Below are positions 55,940-64,000 of a DNA stretch of 64,000 nucleotides, one piece after another. Each line of letters begins with the position of its first letter. Within the stretch, counting starts at the first letter, position 1. The stretch spans positions 1,739,684 through 1,803,683 of the forward strand of contig NZ_FXWZ01000003.1 in assembly GCF_900184225.1 (NCBI RefSeq), read 5' to 3'. A program made the translations under genes and the position numbers. Source of the DNA: Brevibacterium ihuae. Lineage in GTDB: Bacteria; Actinomycetota; Actinomycetes; Actinomycetales; Brevibacteriaceae. The notes below the pieces were generated by a model that did not search any database, was not told the DNA's origin, and saw only the letters and a program-made list of their open reading frames with translations.

Positions 55940-56596
55940 GTGGATTGGGTGATGATCACGGTCGCCGTCGCGGGCCTCGCGGCGGCGGGCTCGGTGCTGG
56001 TGCGGCTGCTGCTGCGGTACAACCAGCTCAGCCTCGCGGCCGACCTGTGCGCCGAGGGGCGCCGTCAGCTCACCGCCGACATCGCCGACCGGCACCTCCT
56101 CATCCCGCCCTTCGTCGAGGCGACCCGCTCGCGCTTCGGTGACGTCCCCGCACTCGACGAGCTCGCCGCCGCGTTCGCGACCGCCCGCCGCAGCCTCGAC
56201 GCCGGCGAGTGCGACCGGATCGGTGCCGCCGAGGAAGCCCTCACCGAGGCCACCGCCGGGCTGGCCGCAGCCGTGCACGGCGAGCTCCGCGGCGCCGCGG
56301 TCCCGCCCCCGGGTTCGCAGGAGGAGTCCGTGACGGAGACCCTGCGCTACCTCTACAGCCAGATCATCGCGATCGAGGGCAGGATCGCCGCCGCCGCCCG
56401 CTACTACAATCGCAACGTGGACCGCTTTCACGAACGCCGCGCCCTCCCGCTGTCCGCCCCGCTCCGCGGCTTCTTCAGCCCCTGCGAGCCCATCCGCTAC
56501 TCCGACCTCACCCTCGACCCGCTCGACTCCTCCGAGGACGCGCTGCGGGTGATCGACGAGGACTACCGGCCCGGTCGGCTCAGCGAGGAGCTGTGA
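55940..56596 (+). CDS. LemA-family-like membrane-anchored protein
   Basis: 218 residues: one N-terminal helix (4-25), then an all-helical coiled-coil-type domain. The C-terminal part AAARYYNRNVDRFHERRALPLSAPLRGFF matches the conserved end of LemA proteins; the N-terminal half is more divergent. Function is unknown. Its stop overlaps the truA start (GTGA). The GTG start at 55940 has no strong ribosome binding site. Confidence 0.75.
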   Translation: MDWVMITVAVAGLAAAGSVLVRLLLRYNQLSLAADLCAEGRRQLTADIADRHLLIPPFVEATRSRFGDVPALDELAAAFATARRSLDAGECDRIGAAEEALTEATAGLAAAVHGELRGAAVPPPGSQEESVTETLRYLYSQIIAIEGRIAAAARYYNRNVDRFHERRALPLSAPLRGFFSPCEPIRYSDLTLDPLDSSEDALRVIDEDYRPGRLSEEL

Positions 56597-57441
56597 CCCG
56601 GTTCCGGGTCGAGCTCGGGTACCGCGGCACCGGATTCCACGGCTGGGCGACCCAGCCGGGCCTGCGCACGGTGCAGGGCAGCCTCGAGGCTGCGCTCGCC
56701 ACCGTCTGCGGGGAGCCCGTCCGCACCGTCGTCGCCGGGCGCACCGATGCCGGGGTCCACGCCCGCCGCCAGACCGTCCACCTCGACCTCACGGACCCCG
56801 CGCTCGTGCGCCTCCGGGGCCGCTCCGACCGGCCCACCGGGGTCGCGCTCGCCAGCCGGCTGCGCGGCGCGCTGCGACACCTCGACTGCCCCGACATCGT
56901 CGTCCACACCGCGGCCGAGGTGCCCGCCGACTTCGATGCCCGGTTCGCCGCGACCTGGCGCGCCTACACCTACCGGCTGGCCGACGACCGCTCCTTCCAC
57001 GACCCGCTCGCACTCGACACCACCGTCGCCCATCGCGGCACCCTCGACGAGGCCGCGATGGCCCGGGCGGCCGCGGAGCTGCTCGGCCTCCACGACTTCC
57101 TCCCGTTCTGCCGGCCGCGCCCGGACGCGACGACGGTGCGCACGCTCCTCGCCCTCGACCTGGCGCGCGACTCGGACGGGGTGATCGTCATCGGCCTGCG
57201 CGCCGACGCGTTCTGCCACCACATGGTGCGCGCGCTCGTCGGAGGGCTCGTCAAGGTCGGCTCCGGGTCCTGGCCGGAGACCCGGCCGGCGGAGCTCCTC
57301 GCGCGTGCCGATGCCGGGCAGACCGACCTCGGCCCGATGTTCGTCATGCCCCCGCACGGCCTCGTCCTCGAGGAGGTCGGCTACCCGCCGGCCGAGGAAT
57401 GGGCCGCCCGGACCGAACGCACCCGCGCGCGTCGCACCTGA
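56593..57441 (+). CDS. truA: tRNA pseudouridine(38-40) synthase
   Basis: 282 residues; converts U38-U40 of tRNA anticodon arms. It opens FRVELGYRGTGFHGWATQPGLRTVQGSLEAAL. The catalytic Asp is in VVAGRTDAGVHARRQ (about D55), then FDARFAATWRAYTYRL, FCRPR and FCHHMVRALVGGLVKVGSG. The GTG overlaps the LemA-like gene stop, so the two are coupled. Confidence 0.96.
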   Translation: MTRFRVELGYRGTGFHGWATQPGLRTVQGSLEAALATVCGEPVRTVVAGRTDAGVHARRQTVHLDLTDPALVRLRGRSDRPTGVALASRLRGALRHLDCPDIVVHTAAEVPADFDARFAATWRAYTYRLADDRSFHDPLALDTTVAHRGTLDEAAMARAAAELLGLHDFLPFCRPRPDATTVRTLLALDLARDSDGVIVIGLRADAFCHHMVRALVGGLVKVGSGSWPETRPAELLARADAGQTDLGPMFVMPPHGLVLEEVGYPPAEEWAARTERTRARRT

Positions 57442-57474
57442 GACGCCGCCCGCCGACATCTCGACACTGCGTGT

Positions 57475-57496
57475 TTCATGTGCAATTCATGTTCAT
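57475..57496 (+). promoter_or_regulatory. Pho-box-like direct repeat before the 5'-nucleotidase gene
   Basis: TTCATGTGCAA and TTCATGTTCAT are adjacent 11-bp units, the period used by PhoB/PhoP response regulators, with a further TTCAT at the end. It lies about 100 bp before the start codon of a phosphate-releasing enzyme. Confidence 0.45.
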
Positions 57497-57597
57497 CTCC
57501 CGGATTCTTCGTCCGTTTTCGGGCAGAGTGGATGCAGACCTGACGTTCGTTCGCCCGTGTGCCACCGCGCGGGCCGGATACCGGAAGCAGACACCAC

Positions 57598-59922
57598 ATG
57601 ACCAGACGCATCACCGCTCGGCTCGCGGTCGGCACCGCCGCGGCCGCCGGCCTCGTCCTGCCGCTCGGAGCAGTCCCCGTGCTCGCAGAGGCACCCGCCG
57701 GCACGCAGATCCAGCTCCTCGGCATCACCGATTTCCACGGCCGCCTCGACAGCACCGGCGCGAACGTCGCCTCGGTCGTCGAGCGCGAGCGGGCCGCCCA
57801 CGCGGACATCGGGACCGCGCTGCTGTCGACCGGCGACAACATCGGCGCCTCGACCTACGAGTCGTCCTCCCAGCAGGACACCCCGACGCTCGAGTTCCTC
57901 AACGCGATCGGCCTCGACGCGACCGCGACCGGCAACCACGAGTACGACCGCGGGATCGACGACCTCACCGGCCGCGTGAGCGACACCGCGGACTTCCCGC
58001 ACCTCGCTGCGAACGTCTACACCGAGGGCACGCAGGACGTGGCCCCGGGCCTCGAGTCCCACACGATGCTCGACGTCGAGGGCGTGCGCGTGGCGGTCAT
58101 CGGCGTCGTCACCGAGGACACCGAGTCCCTCGTCAGCCCCGACGGGATCGCCGGACTCGACTTCGGCGACCCGACCGCCGCCGTCGACCGCGTGGCCGGC
58201 GAGCTCGAGGAGCTGCCGGAGGCCGAGCGCCCCGACCTCACCGTCGTGCAGGCGCACCTCGGCCCGAGCGACACCTCGTCCCTCGATGCGGCCGTCGCCT
58301 CGAACTCCGAGTTCGGCACGCTCGCCACCGAGGGCCACGAGTCGGTCGACGCGATGTTCTTCGGCCACTCCCACACCGATTTCGCGTTCGAGGCGCCCGT
58401 GCCCGGCACCGAGCGCACCCGCCCGCTGCTCCAGTCCGGCTACTACGGCGAGGCGGTCGGACAGCTCGTCCTCACCTCGACCGGGGACGGCACCTGGACC
58501 GTCGACACGCAGGAGATCCTGCCCACCGAGGACGTCACCCACGACTCCCCGGTCGTCGATGAGGCCCAGCGGATCATCGACGAGGCCGTCGCGAAGTCGG
58601 AGGAGATCGGCTCCGAAGTCGCCGGCACCATCACCGAGGACATCACCCGCGCCTTCACCGACGAGGGCCGTGAGGACCGCGGTGCGGAGTCGACGCTCGG
58701 CAACCTCGTCGCCGACGCACTCGCCCAGGGCACCGGGTACTCGCAGCTCGCCCCGGCCGACTTCGGCATCACCAACCCCGGCGGCCTGCGGACCGACCTC
58801 AAATGCGACGACCAGTTCGGCAGCGAGGAGCGCTGCGAGGTCACCGTCGGCGAGCTCAACCAAGTGCTGCCCTTCGCCAACGACCACGGCGTCGTGACGC
58901 TCACGGGCTCGGACGTCATCGGCCTGTTCGAGGAGCAGTGGCAGCCCGAGGGCGCCTCGCGTCCGTTCCTCCACCTCGGCATCTCCGATGAGCTCGACGT
59001 GGTCTACGACTCCGAGGCGGCCCGCGGCGAGCGCGTGCTCTCGGTGCTGGTCGACGGCGAGGAGATCGATCCGAACGCGGAGTACCGCGTCGCGACGCTG
59101 AGCTTCCTCGCCGCCGGCGGCGACAACTTCACCTCGTTCGCCAACGGCACCTTCGAGCAGTCGGGACTCACCGACTTCGAGCTGTGGGAGCGCTACTTCA
59201 ACGAGAACTCACCGATCGGCCCGGACACCGACGAGCGTCAGGCCGACGCCGCGCTCGACATCGTGCACAACGGCACCGCGGAGGTCGGCATCAGCTACTC
59301 CGATGACGACTCCGGTGAGTACGTCATCGAGTCGACGAACACCGAGGCTGTCGAAGGGCCGTTCCTCATCACCCTGTCCCTGCCCGAGGGCGTGACCGCC
59401 GACTTCGGCGAGCGCGCCGGCGAGCAGCCGAACACCGCGCTCGTCACCGAGCTCCCGGCGGGCGCGGAGATCCCGTTCTCGCTGAGCGGGGGAGAGCCGG
59501 GCGAGCACACCTTCACCGCACGGATCACCGCCGACCCGGGGTCGGAGTGGTGGGACGACAACCCGATGCCGCTCGTCCACTCCGCCGAGGCCGCCTACCG
59601 GGTGACCGAGGACGACGCCCCCGGTGACGACGACAACGGCGGCGACGACGGGAACGATGACGGCGGGAACGACGACGGGAGCGAGAGCCCGCAGCCGAGC
59701 GACCCGGCTCCCGGCCCCGGCGGCGACGACGACCGCGGTGACGGCGGCAACGGCGGCGACGACAGCCGCGGCGGTCAGGACGACGACGGTCGCGACGACC
59801 GCGCGGGCGGACCGCTCCCGCGCACCGGCTCCGAGATCGCCGGCGCGCTCGCCGCAGCGCTCGTGCTCCTCATCGCCGGCGCCGCCGCGGTCGTGGCCGT
59901 GCGGAGGAGGACCGCGCAGTGA
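57598..59922 (+). CDS. Sortase-anchored 5'-nucleotidase / 2',3'-cyclic phosphodiesterase
   Basis: 774 residues. Signal peptide (1-33, cleavage near VLAEA). Calcineurin-like phosphatase domain with ITDFHGRLD, STGDNIGAS, TGNHEYDRGIDD, VVQAHLGPSD and FGHSHTDF metal motifs. The 5'-nucleotidase C-terminal domain (about 335-560) has GNLVADALAQGTGYSQLAPADFGITNPGGLR and FLAAGGDNFTSF. An extra beta domain follows (about 570-670), then an Asp/Gly-rich spacer (about 675-740), LPRTG sorting motif, a membrane helix and RRR tail. The enzyme would be wall-linked and scavenge phosphate and nucleosides. The ATG at 57598 fits the signal peptide. Confidence 0.92.
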   Translation: MTRRITARLAVGTAAAAGLVLPLGAVPVLAEAPAGTQIQLLGITDFHGRLDSTGANVASVVERERAAHADIGTALLSTGDNIGASTYESSSQQDTPTLEFLNAIGLDATATGNHEYDRGIDDLTGRVSDTADFPHLAANVYTEGTQDVAPGLESHTMLDVEGVRVAVIGVVTEDTESLVSPDGIAGLDFGDPTAAVDRVAGELEELPEAERPDLTVVQAHLGPSDTSSLDAAVASNSEFGTLATEGHESVDAMFFGHSHTDFAFEAPVPGTERTRPLLQSGYYGEAVGQLVLTSTGDGTWTVDTQEILPTEDVTHDSPVVDEAQRIIDEAVAKSEEIGSEVAGTITEDITRAFTDEGREDRGAESTLGNLVADALAQGTGYSQLAPADFGITNPGGLRTDLKCDDQFGSEERCEVTVGELNQVLPFANDHGVVTLTGSDVIGLFEEQWQPEGASRPFLHLGISDELDVVYDSEAARGERVLSVLVDGEEIDPNAEYRVATLSFLAAGGDNFTSFANGTFEQSGLTDFELWERYFNENSPIGPDTDERQADAALDIVHNGTAEVGISYSDDDSGEYVIESTNTEAVEGPFLITLSLPEGVTADFGERAGEQPNTALVTELPAGAEIPFSLSGGEPGEHTFTARITADPGSEWWDDNPMPLVHSAEAAYRVTEDDAPGDDDNGGDDGNDDGGNDDGSESPQPSDPAPGPGGDDDRGDGGNGGDDSRGGQDDDGRDDRAGGPLPRTGSEIAGALAAALVLLIAGAAAVVAVRRRTAQ

Positions 59923-59997
59923 TGTGCAGGGGTTGACCCGCATAGGTTGACCCGCAGGAGTCGGCCCGGCCCGGTCCGATCCGGCCCGGTTCGATCC

Positions 59998-60032
59998 GGC
60001 CCCCTCCCGACCCCCTCGGTCGGGTGGGGGCC
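59998..60032. terminator. Bidirectional terminator between convergent genes
   Basis: 15-bp arms (59998-60012 and 60018-60032) with a single central mismatch and a 5-nt loop. It lies between the nucleotidase gene and the minus-strand membrane protein gene. Confidence 0.7.
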
Positions 60033-60061
60033 GGAGTCGTTCGGCGGGGGAGACGCCGCGG

Positions 60062-62263
60062 TCAGTGCTCGGCCGCGCTCCGGGCGTCCGCTGTGCCCGC
60101 ACGGCCCTCACCGGCGCGCGCCTCGGCGTCGTGGAGGCTGTCGTGCTCCCCGGCGCCCGCCTCACCGGCACGCACCCCATCGCGCGCGCCCTCGCCTCGT
60201 CCGGCCCGCTCCCGGCGGACCGCCTCGGATTCGGCCTGGCCGACGAGGTGGGCGAACGCGGGGATGATGAAGAGGATGCCGACGGCCGGCACGACGATGC
60301 CGGAGTCGTTGATCACCGTACCCACCGCCAGGAGCACCGCGAGCGAGGCCATCGCGGCGCGCATCATCGGATACCGCCGGTACAGCCCGGGCAGATGCGG
60401 GACGGAGAAGCGGCGCGGGCTGAGGATCAGCCAGAACACCCCGGTGATGATCACCGGGAGCAGGAGGGTCATCCAGCTCTGCGTGAGGATGTCGATGTTC
60501 ATCCCGATCTTGCGCATGATCACCGCTCCGGCCTCGCCGCTGAGGATCGAGTCGAAGAAGCGCCCGAAGTGCGTGCGCTGATCGGCCGGCCGCAGCCAGT
60601 CGAGCACGAGCACGAGGAGCATGACGAGGCCGGCCGCGCCGACGACGAGGACGAGCCGCTTGATCGAGAGGCGGATCCCGGCGGCGGCGAGCGTGAACAC
60701 GGCGAGCCCGATGATGAGCGTCGGCACCGAGCCGAACTTCGTGCCCAGGCCCGGCGTGGCGAGGAGGACGCAGGCGGCGAGCACGATGGTCACGACGGCC
60801 GCGAGCCGCGCCCAGCGGTTGGGGATCGCCCGGCACACGGCGACGAGGACGAGCACGAGAGCGGTGCAGAACAGCGCGAGGGCGGAGTTGCCGATGCCAT
60901 AGAACCGGGACGCGATGAGGAGCGGCTCGCCGAGCAGCGTCGACATCTGGAGCGGCGAGCCGGCGATGACGTCGCCGGCGAGGACGAGCACGGTCGCCGT
61001 CGCGACGACGGTGAGCGGTCCGAGCGGGTCCCGGCGCCAGGGGCCGAGCAGCCCGAGGAGCGTGAGGGCGAGGGCCCAGCCGCAGAGCGCGGCGAGCATC
61101 GCGACGTCCGGGCTCGTCGACCGCTCCCACGGGACGAGGTTGACGAGGAACGTCGACACCGGGAGCGCGGCGAAGAAGAGGCCGAGCCCCCGCAGCGGGC
61201 CGCGCACCCGGCTCATGTCGCGCCGCCCCATCACCACGGCGATCCCGAGGAGGACGGCGATGACCGAGGCCGTGACCGGGAAGAACCACGCCGACAGCGC
61301 GGCCTGGGTGGCGACCGCCACCTGGCGATCGAGCATCTGCCGGTATCGGACCTCGGTGTCCGCCGCCGCCTCGGTCTCGACCATCGGGGCGCCGGCGAAG
61401 TTCTCCTCGACGCCGGTGGGCATCGACCTGAGCAGAGTGGGGAGGACATCGGTGGTCTGCACGAGACCGGGCTGCTGGGTCGAGGAGGAGGTGAGGACTC
61501 CCGCGGAGTGGAACGGGCCCACCGCGGCGGAGAACTGCATCGCGCTCGACTCCGGCATCGTCGTGCCGGCCGTCGGCATCCTCTTCATCATCCCCGCGTT
61601 CGCCCACCTCGTCGGCCCGGCCCCGATCCGGTCGTCGAGCTCGGTGAGCGAGTACCCGGGCTCGCGGGTGTTGCCGAGGTCGACGAGGGACAGGTCGTGG
61701 TCGGCGGCGGATTCCGCGATCTGGGCGCCGAGGTCGTCCTCGACGGGGGCGTAGGAGCGCACGCGGCCCTCGGGGGTGGCGGCCGCGATCGCCGCTCCCG
61801 GTCCGATCGCGTGCACGGCGTCGGCGGGCAGCCCGCCGAGCAGGCCGAGCGGAGCGTCGTAGTTGTCGCCCTCGGCCTGGAGACGGTACACCGCCCAGTC
61901 GGGAACCCAGGACTCGATCGGTTCGGCCGGCGTGCGGCACACGCGGCGCGGTTCGTCCGCCGCCCGCCGCCCGGAGCCCACTGCCAGCCAGCCGTCGACC
62001 GGGCAGCTCGTCGCCCGCACGCTGCGCGGGGTCATCGTGCCGATGGCGCCGTCCTCGACGAGCGACCACAGGTGCGGGGTGAGGTACGGGTCGAGGTCCT
62101 CGAACGTCAGCCCGCTCACCCCGACGAACACCGTCGGGCCCGCGATCACCGGGGTGATCGCCCGGGCGGGCGGCGCTGCCGGCCCCTGACCGGACGGCAC
62201 CGGCGGCAGGCCGGCGACGAGCAGGCACGCGGCGAGAAGTGCGAGGAGGGCGCTGCGGATCAT
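60062..62263 (-). CDS. Phosphatase-like extracytoplasmic domain fused to a polytopic membrane domain, carrying an inverted internal duplication
   Basis: 733 residues. Signal/anchor (1-35), then an extracytoplasmic domain resembling the alkaline-phosphatase superfamily in its layout (TVFVGVSGLTFEDLDPYLTP, the ATSCPVDGWLAVGSG region, PGLVQTTDVLPTLLRSM). Then about ten helices including the SRFYGIGNSALALF segment, and a charged tail. The next gene upstream is a paralogue. Residues about 216-239 are encoded by a perfect inverted copy of the gene's own segment coding NDSGIVVPAVGILFIIPAF near the C-terminus, so this stretch is not native sequence and replaces a conserved part of the phosphatase-like domain. 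The ATG overlaps the upstream stop (ATGA). Function is unknown and may be impaired. Confidence 0.75.
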   Translation of the reverse strand: MIRSALLALLAACLLVAGLPPVPSGQGPAAPPARAITPVIAGPTVFVGVSGLTFEDLDPYLTPHLWSLVEDGAIGTMTPRSVRATSCPVDGWLAVGSGRRAADEPRRVCRTPAEPIESWVPDWAVYRLQAEGDNYDAPLGLLGGLPADAVHAIGPGAAIAAATPEGRVRSYAPVEDDLGAQIAESAADHDLSLVDLGNTREPGYSLTELDDRIGAGPTRWANAGMMKRMPTAGTTMPESSAMQFSAAVGPFHSAGVLTSSSTQQPGLVQTTDVLPTLLRSMPTGVEENFAGAPMVETEAAADTEVRYRQMLDRQVAVATQAALSAWFFPVTASVIAVLLGIAVVMGRRDMSRVRGPLRGLGLFFAALPVSTFLVNLVPWERSTSPDVAMLAALCGWALALTLLGLLGPWRRDPLGPLTVVATATVLVLAGDVIAGSPLQMSTLLGEPLLIASRFYGIGNSALALFCTALVLVLVAVCRAIPNRWARLAAVVTIVLAACVLLATPGLGTKFGSVPTLIIGLAVFTLAAAGIRLSIKRLVLVVGAAGLVMLLVLVLDWLRPADQRTHFGRFFDSILSGEAGAVIMRKIGMNIDILTQSWMTLLLPVIITGVFWLILSPRRFSVPHLPGLYRRYPMMRAAMASLAVLLAVGTVINDSGIVVPAVGILFIIPAFAHLVGQAESEAVRRERAGRGEGARDGVRAGEAGAGEHDSLHDAEARAGEGRAGTADARSAAEH
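60238..60308 (-). repeat. 71-bp inverted repeat, source copy in the C-terminal membrane segment
   Basis: Exact reverse complement of 61547-61617. Here the minus-strand frame encodes a membrane helix that the paralogue upstream also has (ITDSGIAVPATG), so this is the original copy. Confidence 0.95.
61547..61617 (+). repeat. 71-bp inverted repeat, inserted copy in the extracytoplasmic domain
   Basis: Exact reverse complement of 60238-60308. In the gene's frame it reads PTRWANAGMMKRMPTAGTTM, unlike anything expected in the domain. The reading frame stays open across it. Confidence 0.95.
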
Positions 62264-64000
62264 CGGCGGCCGCCGGGGGTGCGGGGGCCGGGAGCTCCGG
62301 ATTCCGGGTGCGCACCTGCGTCGGATTCCGGGAGCGCACCCGCGTCGGACGCATGGCTCGACCCGGCGGCGGCCTCGGCCGCGGACCGCACGCGCGAACC
62401 GGACCTCTGTTCCGCGCGGTCCAGGGACGCCTCGGGAGCAGTCGCCGAGGCCTCGGCCGCGGTCCCGGGTGCGTGTGCCCCTCCGACACCGGCCAGTCCT
62501 TCCTGCTCGGCCGCGGGATCGGTCGCGGGGCCGACCGTCGTCCCGGTCCGGCCCCGGGGACCGGCGTCGGCTTCCGGGATGCGCTGGGGCACCGTGTCGG
62601 CCGAGAGTGCGAGGAGGAGCGGGACCGCCATCATCGCGCCGGTGGCCGGCACGGCGATGCCCGAATCGGTGATCGCTCCGCCGACTGCGAGGCCGACGGC
62701 GACGGCGAGGAATCCGGCGTGGAGGGCGCGGTCCTCGAACAGCGCGGGCAGCCGTCCCGCCCACGGCCGGGTGAAGCGGGCGGTCGGGGAGAAGCGGGCG
62801 AGGTAGGCGAGGAAGAACAGGACTGCGATGATCGCGAGCGGGACGATGAGCGCGAGCGCCGGGTTGATCACCATGATGTTGAGATTCGCTGCGAGCTTGC
62901 GGCCGATCACGGTGAACAGCTCGCCGTCAAGGATCTGTCCGAAGAACGTCCCGAAGTGCGATCGGGCGGACGGCGGACGGAGGTAGTCGAGCCCGGCGAT
63001 GCCGAGGATCGCGGCGAGCGAGATCGCGCCGATGAGCACGAGCCGCCAGATGTTCAGGCGGATCCCGAGGAGCAGCGCGAGGAGCACGAGGAATCCGGCG
63101 AGGGTGGCGATCGTGCCGCCGAACTTCGCGCCCCAGGCGGGATTCCCCAGGGTGACGACGGAGGCGAGGCCGACAACCGCGACGAGAGCCGCCGCCCGGC
63201 CGCGGTGGCCGATGACGAGCCGCCGGCACACGATCGCCAGGCCGAGGAACACCGCGACGATGAAGAGTGCCGCGCCCTGGTTCCCGAGGCCGTAGAAGCG
63301 GCCGGCGACGATCGGGTTGTAGCCCATGAGCGAGTTGAACTGCAGTCCCGATCCGAGTGCGATGTCGACGGCGAGCACGACCGCGGTGGTGAGCGACACC
63401 GCCGCGACCCGCCCGGCGAAGGTGCGCCGCCACGGCCCGGCGACCGCGATCGCGAGGAGCGCGAGCGATCCGGCGAGGACCGCGAGGCCGAGGCCGAGCG
63501 CCGGAACGGGGAAGCGCGCCCACGGCAGTAGGCCGGCGAGGAACGACCCCATGGGGATCACCGCGATGACGAGTCCCGTCCAGCCGAGGGCGCGGTGGAG
63601 CCGGATGCTCCTCGCGGCGCCGAGGCGCGCGTGGAGGGTGACGAGGAGGAGGCCGGCGAGAGCGAGGAAGAGCATGTAGTGGACGACGTCGAGGAGCACC
63701 GAGAAGGTCTGCGCGTGGGTGTGGACCGTCGCCGCCTCCGCCGCGGAGGCGCGCACGGTCGTGAGGCGGTCCGCGAAGTCTCCGGCCGCGGTGTCGACGG
63801 TCCAGGCGGCATCGGCGGACTCCTCCGGCGCCGTGAGCCCGGCGACCCGGGTGAGCGCGGCCGCGGCGACGTCGGTGAGCTGCGCGGTGCCCTCCTGCCG
63901 GGTCGAGGAGCTCGTGAGGATGCCCGGCTCGTAGGACGGCCCGGCCGCCATGAGCGCCCGCAGCCGGGAGGGGCTGGCGGCGTCGCCGACCCCGGCGACC
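62260..64000 (-). CDS. Phosphatase-like/polytopic membrane protein, paralogue (partial, 5' end off window)
   Basis: The frame is open to the window edge, so the start lies beyond 64000. It shows the end of the extracytoplasmic domain (EPGILTSSSTRQEGTAQLTD), about ten helices with AGRFYGLGNQGAALFIVAVF, the GGAITDSGIAVPATG helix that matches the repeated segment of the downstream gene, and a long Ala/Gly/Glu-rich hydrophilic tail (about the last 120 residues). It is co-directional and overlapping (ATGA) with the downstream paralogue, so both are one operon from tandem duplication. Function is unknown; an envelope polymer or lipid-linked role would fit topology but is inference. Confidence 0.75.
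   Translation of the reverse strand, partial: VAGVGDAASPSRLRALMAAGPSYEPGILTSSSTRQEGTAQLTDVAAAALTRVAGLTAPEESADAAWTVDTAAGDFADRLTTVRASAAEAATVHTHAQTFSVLLDVVHYMLFLALAGLLLVTLHARLGAARSIRLHRALGWTGLVIAVIPMGSFLAGLLPWARFPVPALGLGLAVLAGSLALLAIAVAGPWRRTFAGRVAAVSLTTAVVLAVDIALGSGLQFNSLMGYNPIVAGRFYGLGNQGAALFIVAVFLGLAIVCRRLVIGHRGRAAALVAVVGLASVVTLGNPAWGAKFGGTIATLAGFLVLLALLLGIRLNIWRLVLIGAISLAAILGIAGLDYLRPPSARSHFGTFFGQILDGELFTVIGRKLAANLNIMVINPALALIVPLAIIAVLFFLAYLARFSPTARFTRPWAGRLPALFEDRALHAGFLAVAVGLAVGGAITDSGIAVPATGAMMAVPLLLALSADTVPQRIPEADAGPRGRTGTTVGPATDPAAEQEGLAGVGGAHAPGTAAEASATAPEASLDRAEQRSGSRVRSAAEAAAGSSHASDAGALPESDAGAHPESGAPGPRTPGGRR

Noticed and set aside
59980-60000. tRNA T-arm-like GGTTCGATCC
   Set aside because: It is part of a 15-bp GC-rich direct repeat with no acceptor, D or anticodon arms around it.
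60065-62806. 913-codon plus-strand open frame opposite the phosphatase-like gene
   Set aside because: Composition is Glu/Arg/Asp/Gly-rich antisense of transmembrane codons, and no family motif is present. The minus strand shows clear helices and paralogy.

Overview
The window is a stretch of a high-GC actinobacterial chromosome. Pointers are the very GC-rich third codon positions, two Rpf-type muralytic enzymes, a DUF4190 protein pair, a groES-groEL operon with CIRCE operators, a GuaB/GuaB3/GuaA set and many apparently leaderless genes. Gene content would fit a member of the Micrococcales such as a Brevibacterium-like organism, but the genus is an inference. No rRNA, tRNA, CRISPR array, integrase, transposase or phage gene was recognised. 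Most of the window is ordinary core and catabolic chromosome with short, densely packed operons.

Layout. 0-9.6 kb: an edge-truncated protein O-mannosyltransferase (minus) divergent from two DUF4190 membrane proteins, rsmI, metG, tatD, two tandem Rpf-like genes and a formate/nitrite-type channel. 9.6-15.1 kb: an acyl-CoA ligase, a 1.2 kb gene-free gap filled with 50-bp and 60-bp tandem repeats, then CIRCE-groES-groEL and a DUF503 gene. 15.1-22 kb: a repeat-rich gap, a sodium:glutamate symporter, and a GAF-type regulator followed by aldehyde and alcohol dehydrogenases. 22-26 kb: a second acyl-CoA ligase divergent from a TetR regulator and an AidB-like acyl-CoA dehydrogenase. 26-33.2 kb: a minus-strand operon with a peptide-type ABC importer and an NtaA-type flavin monooxygenase. 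33.4-40.6 kb: a fold-III PLP decarboxylase homologue, a pseudouridine synthase, three paralogous proline-rich membrane proteins, a GNAT acetyltransferase and an HsmA-like protein. 40.8-52.3 kb: guaB, tesB, a TPP-riboswitch-controlled thiM-thiE-thiD-tenA salvage operon, small genes, guaB3, a SURF1 protein, a DUF3817 protein and guaA. 52.3-60 kb: a biotin importer bioY-bioM-bioN with a BioQ-like operator, a glycosyltransferase, a LemA-like gene, truA and a sortase-anchored 5'-nucleotidase. 60-64 kb: two paralogous phosphatase-like polytopic membrane proteins; the second runs off the edge.

How genes work together. Vitamin supply (thiamine salvage, biotin uptake), purine synthesis, alcohol/aldehyde oxidation, fatty acyl activation and oxidation, and cell-wall remodelling are represented. 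Regulation can often be read from the DNA: CIRCE for GroESL, the TPP switch for thi genes, a BioQ-like palindrome for bioY, a Pho-box-like repeat for the 5'-nucleotidase, and palindromes upstream of both acyl-CoA ligases.

The least expected signals are (1) a perfect 71-bp inverted copy of a gene's own 3' transmembrane segment inserted into its extracellular domain at 61.5 kb, (2) two tandem Rpf genes sharing 99 identical bases but carrying different catalytic domains, (3) a palindromic element of about 24 bp placed before two members of the proline-rich membrane-protein family, and (4) the large tandem-repeat gap in front of groESL.
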